This document shows, one piece after another, positions 52,343-61,581 of a stretch of DNA of 64,000 nucleotides. A program made the position numbers and the translations under genes. The notes under the pieces were generated by a model, which worked only from the letters and a program-made list of their open reading frames with translations, was not told where the DNA came from and did not search any database. The number at the start of each line of letters is the position of its first letter. Positions within the stretch are counted from its first letter, which is position 1. The stretch is from positions 186,001 through 250,000 of the forward strand of contig JANSXX010000001.1 in assembly GCA_024742815.1 (NCBI GenBank), read 5' to 3'. This DNA comes from HXMU1420-13 sp024742815. Its GTDB lineage: Bacteria; Bacteroidota; Rhodothermia; Balneolales; Balneolaceae.

Positions 52343-53218
52343 TTAAATTCGGGATAAATAGATGCCAACCAATACAGAAGCAGACCCCAGATATTGTAAC
52401 AGATTTAAACTCTCATTCAATAATACCACTCCGAATACTACACCTAAAACCGGTACTAAGTTTTGATAAGCAGCAGTGCGCACGGCGCCAATTTTATGTA
52501 CGCCACGATTCCATATCAGATAGGCTAATCCCACAGAAAGTAATCCGCTGTATAAAATTCCGCCATATCCGGCTAATGAAATGGAAGTGTAATCAGTTTG
52601 AAGTAAATCAGGAATCCCAACCAGCACTAAAGTAATAACTCCAATTAAAGAAATGAATGCCGAATACTGCGTGGAGTTGTACTCTTTAAGATATTTTTTT
52701 GAAAGTATAGTGTACGCTGCCCAGGCTACCGCTGATAGTAATACGATTACATCGCCTAGTGCACTTGTGCTGGAAAAGCTGAAACCGGAATTTCGACCGA
52801 AAATTATGAGGCCGACCCCGCCAAAAGCAAAGAGAATACCGAGGGTTTTTGGCGGGGTTAATTTTTCTTCGGTAAACAAATGAGCCATCAGGGCTATCCA
52901 AACCGGGATAGTGCCTAGAATGACAGCAGAATTTGCTGCATTGGTGTAATTCACGCCCACGATGAATAATACCTGATATACCAAATTGCCGACCATCCCA
53001 ATTCCAATTACCGGGAGTAAGTGTTTACGATCAACAATAACTTTAAAGCCACGCCACTTGGTTACTCCAATCAGCAACGCCGCGGCAAATACAAACCGCA
53101 ATGCGTTAAAAGCGAAAGGACCGATCTCTTCGAGCGTTACTTTTATGATACTGAAGTTAAGTGCCCAAATAACGGCAACTACGATTAAGCTGAGTTCGGT
53201 AAGGTATTTTTTTGCCAA
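52343..53218 (-). CDS. EamA/DMT-family transporter
   Basis: A 291-residue inner-membrane protein with ten helices as two EamA repeats, starting L-I-V-V-A-V-I-W-A-L-N-F-S and repeating with V-I-V-L-L-S-A-V-A-W-A-A-Y-T. The substrate (amino acids, nucleotides or other metabolites) is not deducible. It is upstream of the export operon on the same strand, 61 bases away, and divergent from the tetR gene. Confidence 0.88.
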   Translation of the reverse strand: MAKKYLTELSLIVVAVIWALNFSIIKVTLEEIGPFAFNALRFVFAAALLIGVTKWRGFKVIVDRKHLLPVIGIGMVGNLVYQVLFIVGVNYTNAANSAVILGTIPVWIALMAHLFTEEKLTPPKTLGILFAFGGVGLIIFGRNSGFSFSSTSALGDVIVLLSAVAWAAYTILSKKYLKEYNSTQYSAFISLIGVITLVLVGIPDLLQTDYTSISLAGYGGILYSGLLSVGLAYLIWNRGVHKIGAVRTAAYQNLVPVLGVVFGVVLLNESLNLLQYLGSASVLVGIYLSRI

Positions 53219-53300
53219 GAATCTGAATTAAGAGCCACAATGATACACAAATCTGCAAGGCAGAACACGCTTTGTTTACCGTTTGTTTACATATTGTTTG

Positions 53301-53333
53301 TTGGGATTGTGCAAAAAAGCTACGTACCTTTTG
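53301..53333 (+). promoter_or_regulatory. Candidate promoter of the tetR-efflux operon
   Basis: TTG at 53301-53303 and TACCTTTT at 53325-53332 have the spacing of Bacteroidota -33/-7 boxes. Just upstream are two direct TTTGTTTAC words. The match to consensus is partial. Confidence 0.3.
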
Positions 53334-53349
53334 ACCCTTGTTCAAAAAA

Positions 53350-53362
53350 TGACTTAAAGTCA
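53350..53362. promoter_or_regulatory. Candidate TetR operator (TGACT-TAA-AGTCA)
   Basis: A perfect five-base inverted repeat with a three-base centre, four bases before the tetR ATG and downstream of the candidate promoter. A bound repressor would block the transcript of its own operon. Confidence 0.45.
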
Positions 53363-53366
53363 GTAT

Positions 53367-54104
53367 ATGGGAATTACCGAAAGAAAAGAGCGCGAAAAAG
53401 AGTTGAAGCGTGCAATGATTCTGGAAGAGGCTCAGAAGTTGATTCTGGAGAAAGGTTTGGACTATCTGAATATGGATGAGGTAGCCGAACGTGCCGAGGT
53501 TAGTAAAGGATCGTTGTATTTGTACTTCAATAACAAAACCGATTTGGTGTTGGGAATTTGTCATAAGGCATCCGCAATGATGAATGCCATGACCACCAAA
53601 GTGTTAACGGAGAACCTCTCCGGTTTAGAGATGGTGTATCAAATCGGGATCAATTACTTAACGTTCGCATCTGAGCATCCTGAGTTTTTTCGGGCCATGC
53701 GTTTTCTCGAAAATTACAAGGATACCGATCAGGCAAAAAACAGTAATTATCTAGGATTATGCGCCCAAAATCGACAGGAAGGGTTTCGGGTGATGGTTCG
53801 AGCTATTCAAATTGGTATGCAAGATGGTTCTATCAATAATACCTACGATCCAAATGAGTTAGCCATATTATTGTGGGCTACCTCTCATGGAGTGGTAAAT
53901 ACGGCCTATATGCACCAAAATACCGAGCATTTTAAGTTGCTCGATCACTTGGGAATTGACATGGAAACCATGTTTAAGAGCTATATGAAGCTTATTGGTT
54001 GTGGGATCCAGTCGGAATCCAATAATAACTCTGACTCCCAGTCATTTTCTGAAACTCATTCACCAAACACTCGTAGTGTGCTCACCGAAAATAATGATGC
54101 TTAA
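53367..54104 (+). CDS. TetR/AcrR-family transcriptional regulator
   Basis: A 245-residue repressor. The N-terminal helix-turn-helix is at about 34-57 (M-D-E-V-A-E-R-A-E-V-S-K-G-S-L-Y-L-Y-F), a textbook TetR DNA-binding domain; the remaining helices form the ligand pocket and dimer face. The last 30 residues are Ser/Asn-rich and likely disordered. As the first gene of the tetR-tolC-adaptor-RND unit it probably represses the pump and responds to a pump substrate. Confidence 0.93.
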   Translation: MGITERKEREKELKRAMILEEAQKLILEKGLDYLNMDEVAERAEVSKGSLYLYFNNKTDLVLGICHKASAMMNAMTTKVLTENLSGLEMVYQIGINYLTFASEHPEFFRAMRFLENYKDTDQAKNSNYLGLCAQNRQEGFRVMVRAIQIGMQDGSINNTYDPNELAILLWATSHGVVNTAYMHQNTEHFKLLDHLGIDMETMFKSYMKLIGCGIQSESNNNSDSQSFSETHSPNTRSVLTENNDA

Positions 54105-54120
54105 TTTTAAAACTTTATAC

Positions 54121-55566
54121 ATGAAACAAAGAATAGGGGTTTGGGCAGCAGCCATCCTGCTATGTGTTTTCGGATTGCCCAATTCTGAAATATTGGCTCA
54201 ACAAACGGCCAAAGAAAAAATAGGGCTTTCTAAAGCTATAGAAATGTCGCTGGCAAATAATCCTGAGGTAAAACGCGCTTTACTCGCAACCGAAGATTCT
54301 GACGAGTTAGTAAAAATCGCTTACAGTGAAATCTACCCCAATATCTCATCGTCAATCAACTACACCCGAAATATTGAAATTCCGGTTTCATTTCTACCCG
54401 GTGAGTTTTTTGGGGGGCAACCGGGAACCTTAGTACCCGTTGCATTTGGTACCGATAATAACTGGCAAGGAGGCTTTTCGGTAACACAAACGCTATTTCG
54501 TGGCGAAACGATTATTGGTTTAAGCTCCGCTACTATTTTCCGTACGGTTCAAAACGAAAACTATCGTGCAGTTAGCCAACAGATTGTAACCCGAACCCGC
54601 ATCGCCTATTATCAGGTGCTGGTTGCTAAGGAGCAATTACGCTTGCAGCAGGCTCAAATAAACCGTTTAGAGCAGAATTTAAGTGAGAATGAGCGCAGAA
54701 AAGATGCCGGTTTGGTTGATGAATATGCGGTACTTCAATTACAAGTTCAGCTAAGTAATCAGCGCCCATTGTTGATTGAGGCAGAATACGCACTCTTAGA
54801 AGCGTATAGAAATCTGAAGTTTGTAATCGGCGTGCCTTACGCGTACGATTTTGAAGTGATGGGAGATCTAAATGAGTTTGATATCCTTGGGGAGACATCA
54901 ACAAATGATGAAAACAGCGATCTGAAGCGCATCGATCAAATGAACCCTTTCACTTATCAAGAGGAAGTCTTAAATGAGGGAGTACTTGCGGATAATCGTG
55001 GCGATTTGAGAACCATCGATGCACAACTAGATTTAAAAGATCAGGAAATAACAGCTATTAAAAGTCGGTTTTTGCCCTCATTAAGTGCCACTTATAATTT
55101 ACAATGGAGTTCGGCAGAGCCGGGAACGCCCGACTTTTTCGAGAATAATGTTCGATTCCAAACGCTTGGCATTAATTTTAGCTTACCATTATTTGAAGGC
55201 TTTAAGCGAGTGGCCGATGTTCAAAGAGCTCAAATTTCGCGAAAAGATTTAGAGGGGCAGTTCCGTGCCGGAATTCTAAATGCACAGAACGAAGTTGCAT
55301 CTGCCAGTGAAGACTTAAATATGGCTTTCGAAACCGCGAATGCACGCAAGAAAGCGCTAGAGCAAGCGCAGGAAGGTTATGAACGCGCAAAGCTACGATT
55401 CGATAACGGACTTGGTTCGCAAATCGAAGTAACCGAGGCGGAAGTACAGGTTCGGCAAGCAGAAGTTAATTACGCAGTTATGGTATTTAATTATTTAACA
55501 GCAAAAGCTCAGTTTGATCTTGCCACAGGTATTGTTCCATTTATTGATTTGGAGGCCACACGATGA
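54121..55566 (+). CDS. TolC-family outer-membrane channel of the RND pump
   Basis: A 481-residue outer-membrane efflux protein. ATG 54121 is chosen because it gives a signal peptide (MKQRIGVWAAAILLCVFGL..., cleaved after L-A-Q) and lies 16 bases after tetR; the longer frame from 53995 lies inside tetR. Two OEP repeats with long helices follow (L-S-K-A-I-E-M-S-L-A-N-N-P-E at the start, A-Q-E-G-Y-E-R-A-K-L-R-F near the end). Its stop overlaps the ATG at 55563. Confidence 0.92.
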   Translation: MKQRIGVWAAAILLCVFGLPNSEILAQQTAKEKIGLSKAIEMSLANNPEVKRALLATEDSDELVKIAYSEIYPNISSSINYTRNIEIPVSFLPGEFFGGQPGTLVPVAFGTDNNWQGGFSVTQTLFRGETIIGLSSATIFRTVQNENYRAVSQQIVTRTRIAYYQVLVAKEQLRLQQAQINRLEQNLSENERRKDAGLVDEYAVLQLQVQLSNQRPLLIEAEYALLEAYRNLKFVIGVPYAYDFEVMGDLNEFDILGETSTNDENSDLKRIDQMNPFTYQEEVLNEGVLADNRGDLRTIDAQLDLKDQEITAIKSRFLPSLSATYNLQWSSAEPGTPDFFENNVRFQTLGINFSLPLFEGFKRVADVQRAQISRKDLEGQFRAGILNAQNEVASASEDLNMAFETANARKKALEQAQEGYERAKLRFDNGLGSQIEVTEAEVQVRQAEVNYAVMVFNYLTAKAQFDLATGIVPFIDLEATR

Positions 55567-55595
55567 CTTTAAACACACAGAATCCACACACACTT

Positions 55596-56672
55596 ATGAA
55601 AACTAATTATATAGCCAGCATTTTAAGTTTGTTGATCATTTTTTCGGCCTGCTCGGGAGGAGAGGAAATCCCGCAGGAAACTGAAGAATTGGTTAAAACC
55701 GTAAATGTTCGAACTCTAAGCATCAACCCGTCCCAGTTTAACAGCTTTGTTCGGGTGGTAGGTACGGTTGAAACGTCGGATGATATTATGATTTCTGCAG
55801 AAGTTAGCGGAAAAGTTCTTCGATATAATGTTGAAGAAGGCGAACAAGTACGAGCCGGACAAACCATTCTTAAAATCGATGATGCGAAATTAAAGCAAGA
55901 AGCGGCTCGATTAGAAGCAATTACCGCACAAGCTCGTGAAAACTACGAGCGCTTGGAAAAAATCTATAAAGAAGATGGTATTGGATCTGAAATCGATTAT
56001 TTGAATGCAAAATATGCTTATGAGCAAAGTGCTTCGTCCTTAGAATCGATCAAAGTTGATCTGGAAAACACAAATATCAAAGCGCCTTTTACCGGGGTAG
56101 TGGAGCAAATTATGTTCGAAGTAGGAGAGATGGTAAGTCCCGGTGCACAAGTGGTACGCCTTATTGGCTCCGACAATTTCAAAATTACAGCAGGTGTTCC
56201 GGCACGTTATGCCAATGCCGTATCTCAGGGCGATCAGGTAGAAATCTGGTTCGATACGCAAGCCGTAGACACGCTAGCCGAGCGAATCACCTTTGTTGGT
56301 AGTGCCATCAATCAACAAAACCGTACGTTTAGAATTGAAATTGACATGCCTAAGAAAGAAGGCATGAAAGTAGATATGATTGCTAATATTCGCTTAAAAA
56401 CCCTGGAGCAAAATGATGTGGTTGTGGTGAGCGAAGAGTTCATTTACAGCAAAGATGGCAAGTATGTATCGTACGTATTGGGCGAGAATGCAGAAGGCAA
56501 AGAAGTGGCCTTCGAAAAAGAGGTGACTCTTGGCCCATCCTACAAAAGTAATGTAGTTGTAGAATCGGGCTTAGAGCCGGGTGAAGAGCTAATCACCATT
56601 GGCTCGGCATTCCTTAACGATGGAATGAGAATCAATGTAGTAGAATCGCAAAGTGCCATTGCTGCACAATAG
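55596..56672 (+). CDS. RND-type periplasmic adaptor (membrane-fusion lipoprotein)
   Basis: A 358-residue adaptor. I use ATG 55596, which gives a lipoprotein signal (lipobox I-F-S-A-C, Cys19); the ATG at 55563 overlaps the tolC stop (ATGA) and would put eleven polar residues first. Domains: a lipoyl half near 60-85 (V-R-A-G-Q-T-I-L-K-I-D), a short alpha-hairpin, the second lipoyl half (I-K-A-P-F-T-G-V-V), a beta-barrel and a membrane-proximal domain. It bridges the RND pump and the TolC channel. Confidence 0.9.
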   Translation: MKTNYIASILSLLIIFSACSGGEEIPQETEELVKTVNVRTLSINPSQFNSFVRVVGTVETSDDIMISAEVSGKVLRYNVEEGEQVRAGQTILKIDDAKLKQEAARLEAITAQARENYERLEKIYKEDGIGSEIDYLNAKYAYEQSASSLESIKVDLENTNIKAPFTGVVEQIMFEVGEMVSPGAQVVRLIGSDNFKITAGVPARYANAVSQGDQVEIWFDTQAVDTLAERITFVGSAINQQNRTFRIEIDMPKKEGMKVDMIANIRLKTLEQNDVVVVSEEFIYSKDGKYVSYVLGENAEGKEVAFEKEVTLGPSYKSNVVVESGLEPGEELITIGSAFLNDGMRINVVESQSAIAAQ

Positions 56673-56680
56673 AGGTTTGT

Positions 56681-59600
56681 ATGAGTAAAGAATTAAAAAA
56701 CGGAGCTCCTGAAAACGGAGTACATGAAGGCACTGGTGTTCGGAAAGAATTCTGGCTGAGTTCCTTCTCCATCAAAAACAGTATTAGCGTGATGGTACTT
56801 GTTCTGCTGGTTGCAGTAATGGGTATCGTTTCTTACCTCACCATTCCGAAAGAGTCGTTTCCGAGTATCACCGTTCCGAATATTTTTGTGGTTACGGTGT
56901 ATCCCGGAGTTTCGCCCGAGGATATGGAAAGTTTGGTTACGCGAAAGCTCGAAGATGAGCTGGGTGGTATTTCGGAAGTTAAAACCATGACTTCAACCTC
57001 CTCAGAAGGTTATTCCAATATTAACCTCGAATTTGATACAAATGTTGATATCGAGGATGCGCTGCAAAAAGTGCGCGAAAAAGTGGATCTGGCGAAACCG
57101 GAACTCCCTGAAGATGCCGAAGAACCAACTGTGCAGGAAATCAATTTGTCAGAGTTTCCAATCATGAACGTAAACCTTTCTGGGGATTACGATGAAGTGA
57201 TTTTGAAGGAAATTGCAGAAGATCTTCAGGAAAAAATCGAAGCCATTCCAACTGTTCTTGGCGTTGATCTTACCGGTGGACTTGAGCGTGAAGTTCAGGT
57301 TAATGTTGATTTGCCAAAGCTGAAATATTACAACATCAGTTTTGGGGATATCATCGGAGCAATTAGCAACGAAAATGTGACCATTCCAGGTGGTGATATC
57401 ACCGTTGGTACAAAAAAGTTCTTACTTCGCGTACCGGGGCAATATGAAGACACCGCCCCTATCGAAGATGTAGTGGTAAAAGGCGAGAATCAAAATCCGA
57501 TTTATGTGCGTGATGTAGCCGAAGTAAAGTTCGGTTTTAAAGAGCGATCGACCTATTCCACGTTAAATGGGTCCCCGGTTATTACGTTGGGCGTAAAGAA
57601 ACGCTCTGGAGAAAATATTCTGGATACGGCTACCGAAGTAAAGGCAATTCTGGAAGCAGAACTTCCATTTTTGCCGCCAACAACTACCTATACCATCACC
57701 AACGACCAAAGTAAAGACGTAGTGAGTATGGTGAGTAACTTGGAGAATAACATTATCTCCGGTCTTCTTCTCGTAGTTGGGGTGCTATTATTTTTCTTGG
57801 GAGTGCGAAACTCATCGTTCGTGGGTATTTCCATCCCTATGTCGATGTTTTTGTCCTTTATTCTACTCAGTGTGGTGGGAATTACCATGAACATGGTAGT
57901 ACTATTTTCGCTGATTCTGGCACTAGGGATGCTGGTGGATAATGCCATAGTAGTGGTAGAAAATATTTACCGTTATCTGGAAGAAGGTTACGATAACTTC
58001 GAGGCCGCAAAAAAAGGAACCGGCGAAGTTGCTGTGCCAATCATAACAGGTACGTTTACTACTATCGCAGCTTTTGCTCCTATGGTATTTTGGCCGGGGA
58101 TTACCGGTGAGTTTATGAGCTACTTGCCAAAAACGCTCATCATCACCTTGGGAAGCTCGTTGTTTGTGGGATTGGTAATCAATCCGGTTATTTGTGCGCT
58201 GTTTATGACGGTGGATCACGAAGAAAATAAAAAACCCGGCTTAAGCAAAACCGGTAAATATGTAATAGGAGCCGGAGCTGGATTGTTGGCACTTATTCTG
58301 ATTGCATCTAATCCAATTACTTGGATCATGCTCATCGTTTTGGGCATTATTTTATGGTTACTGAACAAATTTATTTTAAACCCTATTGGGCAGTGGTGGC
58401 AATTGGATGGCCTTAATCGTGTATTAGAAGTGTATGAATCTTCCATCCGATGGGCGCTAAAACATTGGGCTGTAGTCGCATTCTTCTTTGCACCTGTTTC
58501 CTTTGTAAGTGCAATTGCTCTCTTATTTATTTTCCCGGTTGGGGTAGAATTCTTCCCCGAAAATATTCCACCACGTGATGTGTACGTTCAGGTTGAGGCT
58601 CCGGTTGGTTCAGATGTTGATTTTACCAAAGAAATCATCGATGAAATCCGGACCGAGATCCCACAAATCATCGACAACATGGACGATGTGAATTCAATTC
58701 TTGGTACTTCCGGTGCGGCAATTAGTAGCGATCCAGGTGGAGGAGGCGGCAATTCAACGCACCTTGGAACAGTGGCACTGAATTTTAAAGATTTTCAGCA
58801 GCGGCAAGGCGATGTGTTTGCCTATATGGAAGCGATGAGAAATACGTTAAGCGGTAAAATCGTCGGGGCAGAAATTGCGGTTGAAAAACCGGCTGATGGC
58901 CCGCCAACCGGAAAACCAATCAATCTGGAAATTTCTGGTCCGGATATGGAGCAACTCACTATTGCATCGAACGATGTGTTGCGGATTCTGGAAGAAGATT
59001 CGATTTACATCAAAATGGATGGATTGGAATCTGATCTACCTAAAGCACGACCAGAAATCAAGGTGACAGTTGACCGTGAAAAAGCAGCGCTATATGAACT
59101 AAATACGAATACGATTGGGTATACTATTCGTCAAGCAATTAATGGTGTAGAAGCTTCGAAATATCGTGACGGCAAAGACGAATACGATATAATGGTACGA
59201 TTAAGCGACGAATATCGCGATGATATGAGCACACTTGGCGACTTAACCATTTTTCATGAAGGCACTCAGATTCCATTATCCGAAGTGGCAAGTTGGGAAG
59301 TAAGTGATGGTTTGGGTGGTATCAAGCATAAAGAATCAGAACGAGTAATCACCATTAGTGCCGATGTACGTGCCGGTTATCAAGCAAATGCAGTGCTAGC
59401 AGAAACTCAGGAAGTATTGGGAGAATATCTCGAAGGAATGCCTCCGGGATACACCTACAGTTGGACCGGACAACAGCAGGAGCAGGATGAATCCTTCGAC
59501 TTTTTAGGACGAGCATTTTTGATTGCTGTATTCTTAATCGCGTTTATTTTGGTATCGCAGTTTAACTCGGTCGTAAAACCACTAATCATTTTGAGCTCAG

Positions 59601-60148
59601 TAGTTATGTCGACTGCCGGCGTATTTTATGGATTGGTGTTTTTCCAAATGGCCTTCGGTTTAATGGCCTTCCTCGGAGTAATATCTCTTGCCGGAGTAGT
59701 GGTAAACAATGCAATTGTACTTATCGATTACGTAGATATACTCCGCCAACGTGATGGATATGGGCTTAAAGAGTCATTGGTTCAGGCCGGTAAAGTTCGT
59801 TTTCGTCCGGTAATTCTGACTGCCATAACTACAACTCTAGGACTTGTACCCTTAGCCATTGGCTTCAATTTCGATTTTATCGTATTAGTTGGAAGCCCCA
59901 TTGAGTTCTTCTCAAATCTAGGCGATTACATCTATATGGGCGGTGAGCAAGCAGCTTGGTGGGGGCCAATGGCTATTGCCGTAATTGTTGGACTCCTTTT
60001 CGCGACTGCTTTAACGCTAATTCTGGTACCGGTACTGTACTACATTTTTGAACGAGCACGTATTCGAGTATCTGAGTTGATGTACAATAAACCGGCTGAG
60101 AAAGAAGAAATGGAGATCAGTTATTCTGCACCGGAAACCGTGCAGTAG
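56681..60148 (+). CDS. Efflux RND transporter permease (AcrB/HAE1-like)
   Basis: A 1,155-residue inner-membrane proton-driven pump. TM1 is at about 36-56, a porter domain follows, then the TM2-TM6 block with the TM4 signature G-M-L-V-D-N-A-I-V-V-V-E-N (Asp420, Asn421; many relatives have Asp-Asp here), a second porter domain and TM8-TM12 with G-V-V-V-N-N-A-I-V-L-I-D-Y. An extra hydrophobic stretch (about 515-575) separates the two halves and makes the protein longer than the usual 1,030-1,050. Preceded by its adaptor after eight bases. Confidence 0.94.
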   Translation: MSKELKNGAPENGVHEGTGVRKEFWLSSFSIKNSISVMVLVLLVAVMGIVSYLTIPKESFPSITVPNIFVVTVYPGVSPEDMESLVTRKLEDELGGISEVKTMTSTSSEGYSNINLEFDTNVDIEDALQKVREKVDLAKPELPEDAEEPTVQEINLSEFPIMNVNLSGDYDEVILKEIAEDLQEKIEAIPTVLGVDLTGGLEREVQVNVDLPKLKYYNISFGDIIGAISNENVTIPGGDITVGTKKFLLRVPGQYEDTAPIEDVVVKGENQNPIYVRDVAEVKFGFKERSTYSTLNGSPVITLGVKKRSGENILDTATEVKAILEAELPFLPPTTTYTITNDQSKDVVSMVSNLENNIISGLLLVVGVLLFFLGVRNSSFVGISIPMSMFLSFILLSVVGITMNMVVLFSLILALGMLVDNAIVVVENIYRYLEEGYDNFEAAKKGTGEVAVPIITGTFTTIAAFAPMVFWPGITGEFMSYLPKTLIITLGSSLFVGLVINPVICALFMTVDHEENKKPGLSKTGKYVIGAGAGLLALILIASNPITWIMLIVLGIILWLLNKFILNPIGQWWQLDGLNRVLEVYESSIRWALKHWAVVAFFFAPVSFVSAIALLFIFPVGVEFFPENIPPRDVYVQVEAPVGSDVDFTKEIIDEIRTEIPQIIDNMDDVNSILGTSGAAISSDPGGGGGNSTHLGTVALNFKDFQQRQGDVFAYMEAMRNTLSGKIVGAEIAVEKPADGPPTGKPINLEISGPDMEQLTIASNDVLRILEEDSIYIKMDGLESDLPKARPEIKVTVDREKAALYELNTNTIGYTIRQAINGVEASKYRDGKDEYDIMVRLSDEYRDDMSTLGDLTIFHEGTQIPLSEVASWEVSDGLGGIKHKESERVITISADVRAGYQANAVLAETQEVLGEYLEGMPPGYTYSWTGQQQEQDESFDFLGRAFLIAVFLIAFILVSQFNSVVKPLIILSSVVMSTAGVFYGLVFFQMAFGLMAFLGVISLAGVVVNNAIVLIDYVDILRQRDGYGLKESLVQAGKVRFRPVILTAITTTLGLVPLAIGFNFDFIVLVGSPIEFFSNLGDYIYMGGEQAAWWGPMAIAVIVGLLFATALTLILVPVLYYIFERARIRVSELMYNKPAEKEEMEISYSAPETVQ

Positions 60149-60172
60149 TACGCAAAAAAATCAAAGTAAAGG

Positions 60173-60195
60173 AAGGGGCCAAGTGCCCCTTTTTT
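60173..60195 (+). terminator. Terminator of the efflux operon
   Basis: GGGGC (60175-60179) pairs with GCCCC (60185-60189), extended by flanking A-T pairs and followed by six T. Confidence 0.8.
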
Positions 60196-60250
60196 GTTGA
60201 TTGAAACTCTTATCTTAACGCGAAAATTTTATCCAAAAAATAAGTTTTAA

Positions 60251-60658
60251 GTGATTCAACGAATTCAAACCGTGTTCTTAGCACTATCCGCATTAAGTAC
60301 GGGTGCCACTTTTTTCACTCCAATCTACGACCGCGCAATGGAAGATCCACAGCTTTGGATCGGTTACGGATTAGCTATTGCTCTCACGATTTCAATGATC
60401 GGTTCAATTGGCTGTATTTTTTTATATAGCAACCGGAAAAACCAAATCGCTTGGGTTAAGCGCACTATGTTGGTGCAAATAATCGGATTCGCTTTTTGTG
60501 TTGGCGTTTTTTTCTCGTTGGGAGGAGTTGGTACGTACCTGTGGGATGAAGCACTCGGTACCGGCGCAGTTTTAGCAGGATTTGCATTCCAATTACTGGC
60601 ACTTCGTTTTATCAATAAAGACGAAAAGCTCGTTCGGTCTATCGATCGTATCCGATAA
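60251..60658 (+). CDS. DUF4293 family membrane protein
   Basis: A 135-residue protein with four hydrophobic helices (about 7-25, 38-60, 70-90 and 100-118). The opening M-I-Q-R-I-Q-T-V and the ending D-E-K-L-V-R-S-I-D-R-I-R are hallmarks of this Bacteroidota family; the function is unknown. The start is GTG, placed by those first residues. Its TAA overlaps the next ATG by one base, so it is coupled to the EamA gene. Confidence 0.88.
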   Translation: MIQRIQTVFLALSALSTGATFFTPIYDRAMEDPQLWIGYGLAIALTISMIGSIGCIFLYSNRKNQIAWVKRTMLVQIIGFAFCVGVFFSLGGVGTYLWDEALGTGAVLAGFAFQLLALRFINKDEKLVRSIDRIR

Positions 60659-61581
60659 TGGGAAGTGAGCAACCGGCCGTTTTTTCAAAACTGAAAGTAT
60701 ATGGATTACTTGCTTTCGGTATTTCAGCCATAGGTTTTTCTCCCATTCTTGTAAAACTTGCTACCGACTCATCCCCATATTTGATCGCAGCAATTCGCAC
60801 AGTGATTGCGTTTTTGTTGTTAGTGCCAGTTTTTGGCATCCAAAAAAAAGCCGGCGAATTTAAAGATGTATACAGAAAAGAACACTTGCTTGTAGCGAGT
60901 TCGGGTATAATGCTCGGTTTACATCTGATCGCCTGGATAAGCTCTATATATTATACTTCGATTGCATCAGCATCGGTATTAGTTACAATTCATCCGATTT
61001 TAATTATTCTGATCGAGCGCTTTGCTTTTAAAATAAAGTTCAGAGCACTTGTATGGGTAGGGGTGATTATTGCCTTTTTAGGATCGGTGATTATTGGATA
61101 TTCCGATTACGACGGGGAAACGACCTATGCAAACCCGTTACTTGGAAATAGTTTAGCAGTTTTAGCAGCAATAATTTTTGCGGGATATTTTTTGATTGGA
61201 AATAGAATACGCCAAAAAAGAAATTGGTTCGAATACGTATTTCCGGTTTATGGATATGCGGCATTAACCTGTGTGATTGCCTTATTCATAGTAGAAGGTT
61301 TTACTCTCGAAATTTCGGCATTTGTAGTATTGATAGGATTTGCATTAGCTGTGGGGCCACAAATTGCAGGGCATGGGTCCTTAAATTTTGCAGTCAAATA
61401 CATCTCACCAACCTTACTTTCTACTCTGATTTTGTTTGAGCCGGCCGTTTCATCTTTTCTGGCCTATCTCATTTTTGGTGAAGTACCTCTGTTTATGAGT
61501 TTCGTAGGTATGGTTGTAGTGCTGGCAGGCATTATGCTAACCTGGACTAAATCCAAAAATAAACAGAAAATTGCCGATTGA
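60658..61581 (+). CDS. EamA/DMT-family transporter
   Basis: A 307-residue ten-helix transporter with two EamA repeats (I-G-F-S-P-I-L-V-K-L-A-T-D-S-S-P-Y near the start, A-V-L-A-A-I-I-F-A-G-Y-F-L-I-G opening the second). The substrate is unknown. It is coupled to the DUF4293 gene and abuts the TonB receptor gene tail to tail with no spacer (TGA then TTA). Confidence 0.9.
   Translation: MGSEQPAVFSKLKVYGLLAFGISAIGFSPILVKLATDSSPYLIAAIRTVIAFLLLVPVFGIQKKAGEFKDVYRKEHLLVASSGIMLGLHLIAWISSIYYTSIASASVLVTIHPILIILIERFAFKIKFRALVWVGVIIAFLGSVIIGYSDYDGETTYANPLLGNSLAVLAAIIFAGYFLIGNRIRQKRNWFEYVFPVYGYAALTCVIALFIVEGFTLEISAFVVLIGFALAVGPQIAGHGSLNFAVKYISPTLLSTLILFEPAVSSFLAYLIFGEVPLFMSFVGMVVVLAGIMLTWTKSKNKQKIAD

Noticed and set aside
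52282..52368. Longer start of the SLBB export protein
   Set aside because: It would place 29 unrelated residues before a perfect signal peptide and overlap the neighbouring EamA gene.
53995..54120. Upstream extension of the TolC gene
   Set aside because: It lies within tetR in another frame and lacks a signal peptide at its start, whereas ATG 54121 begins one.
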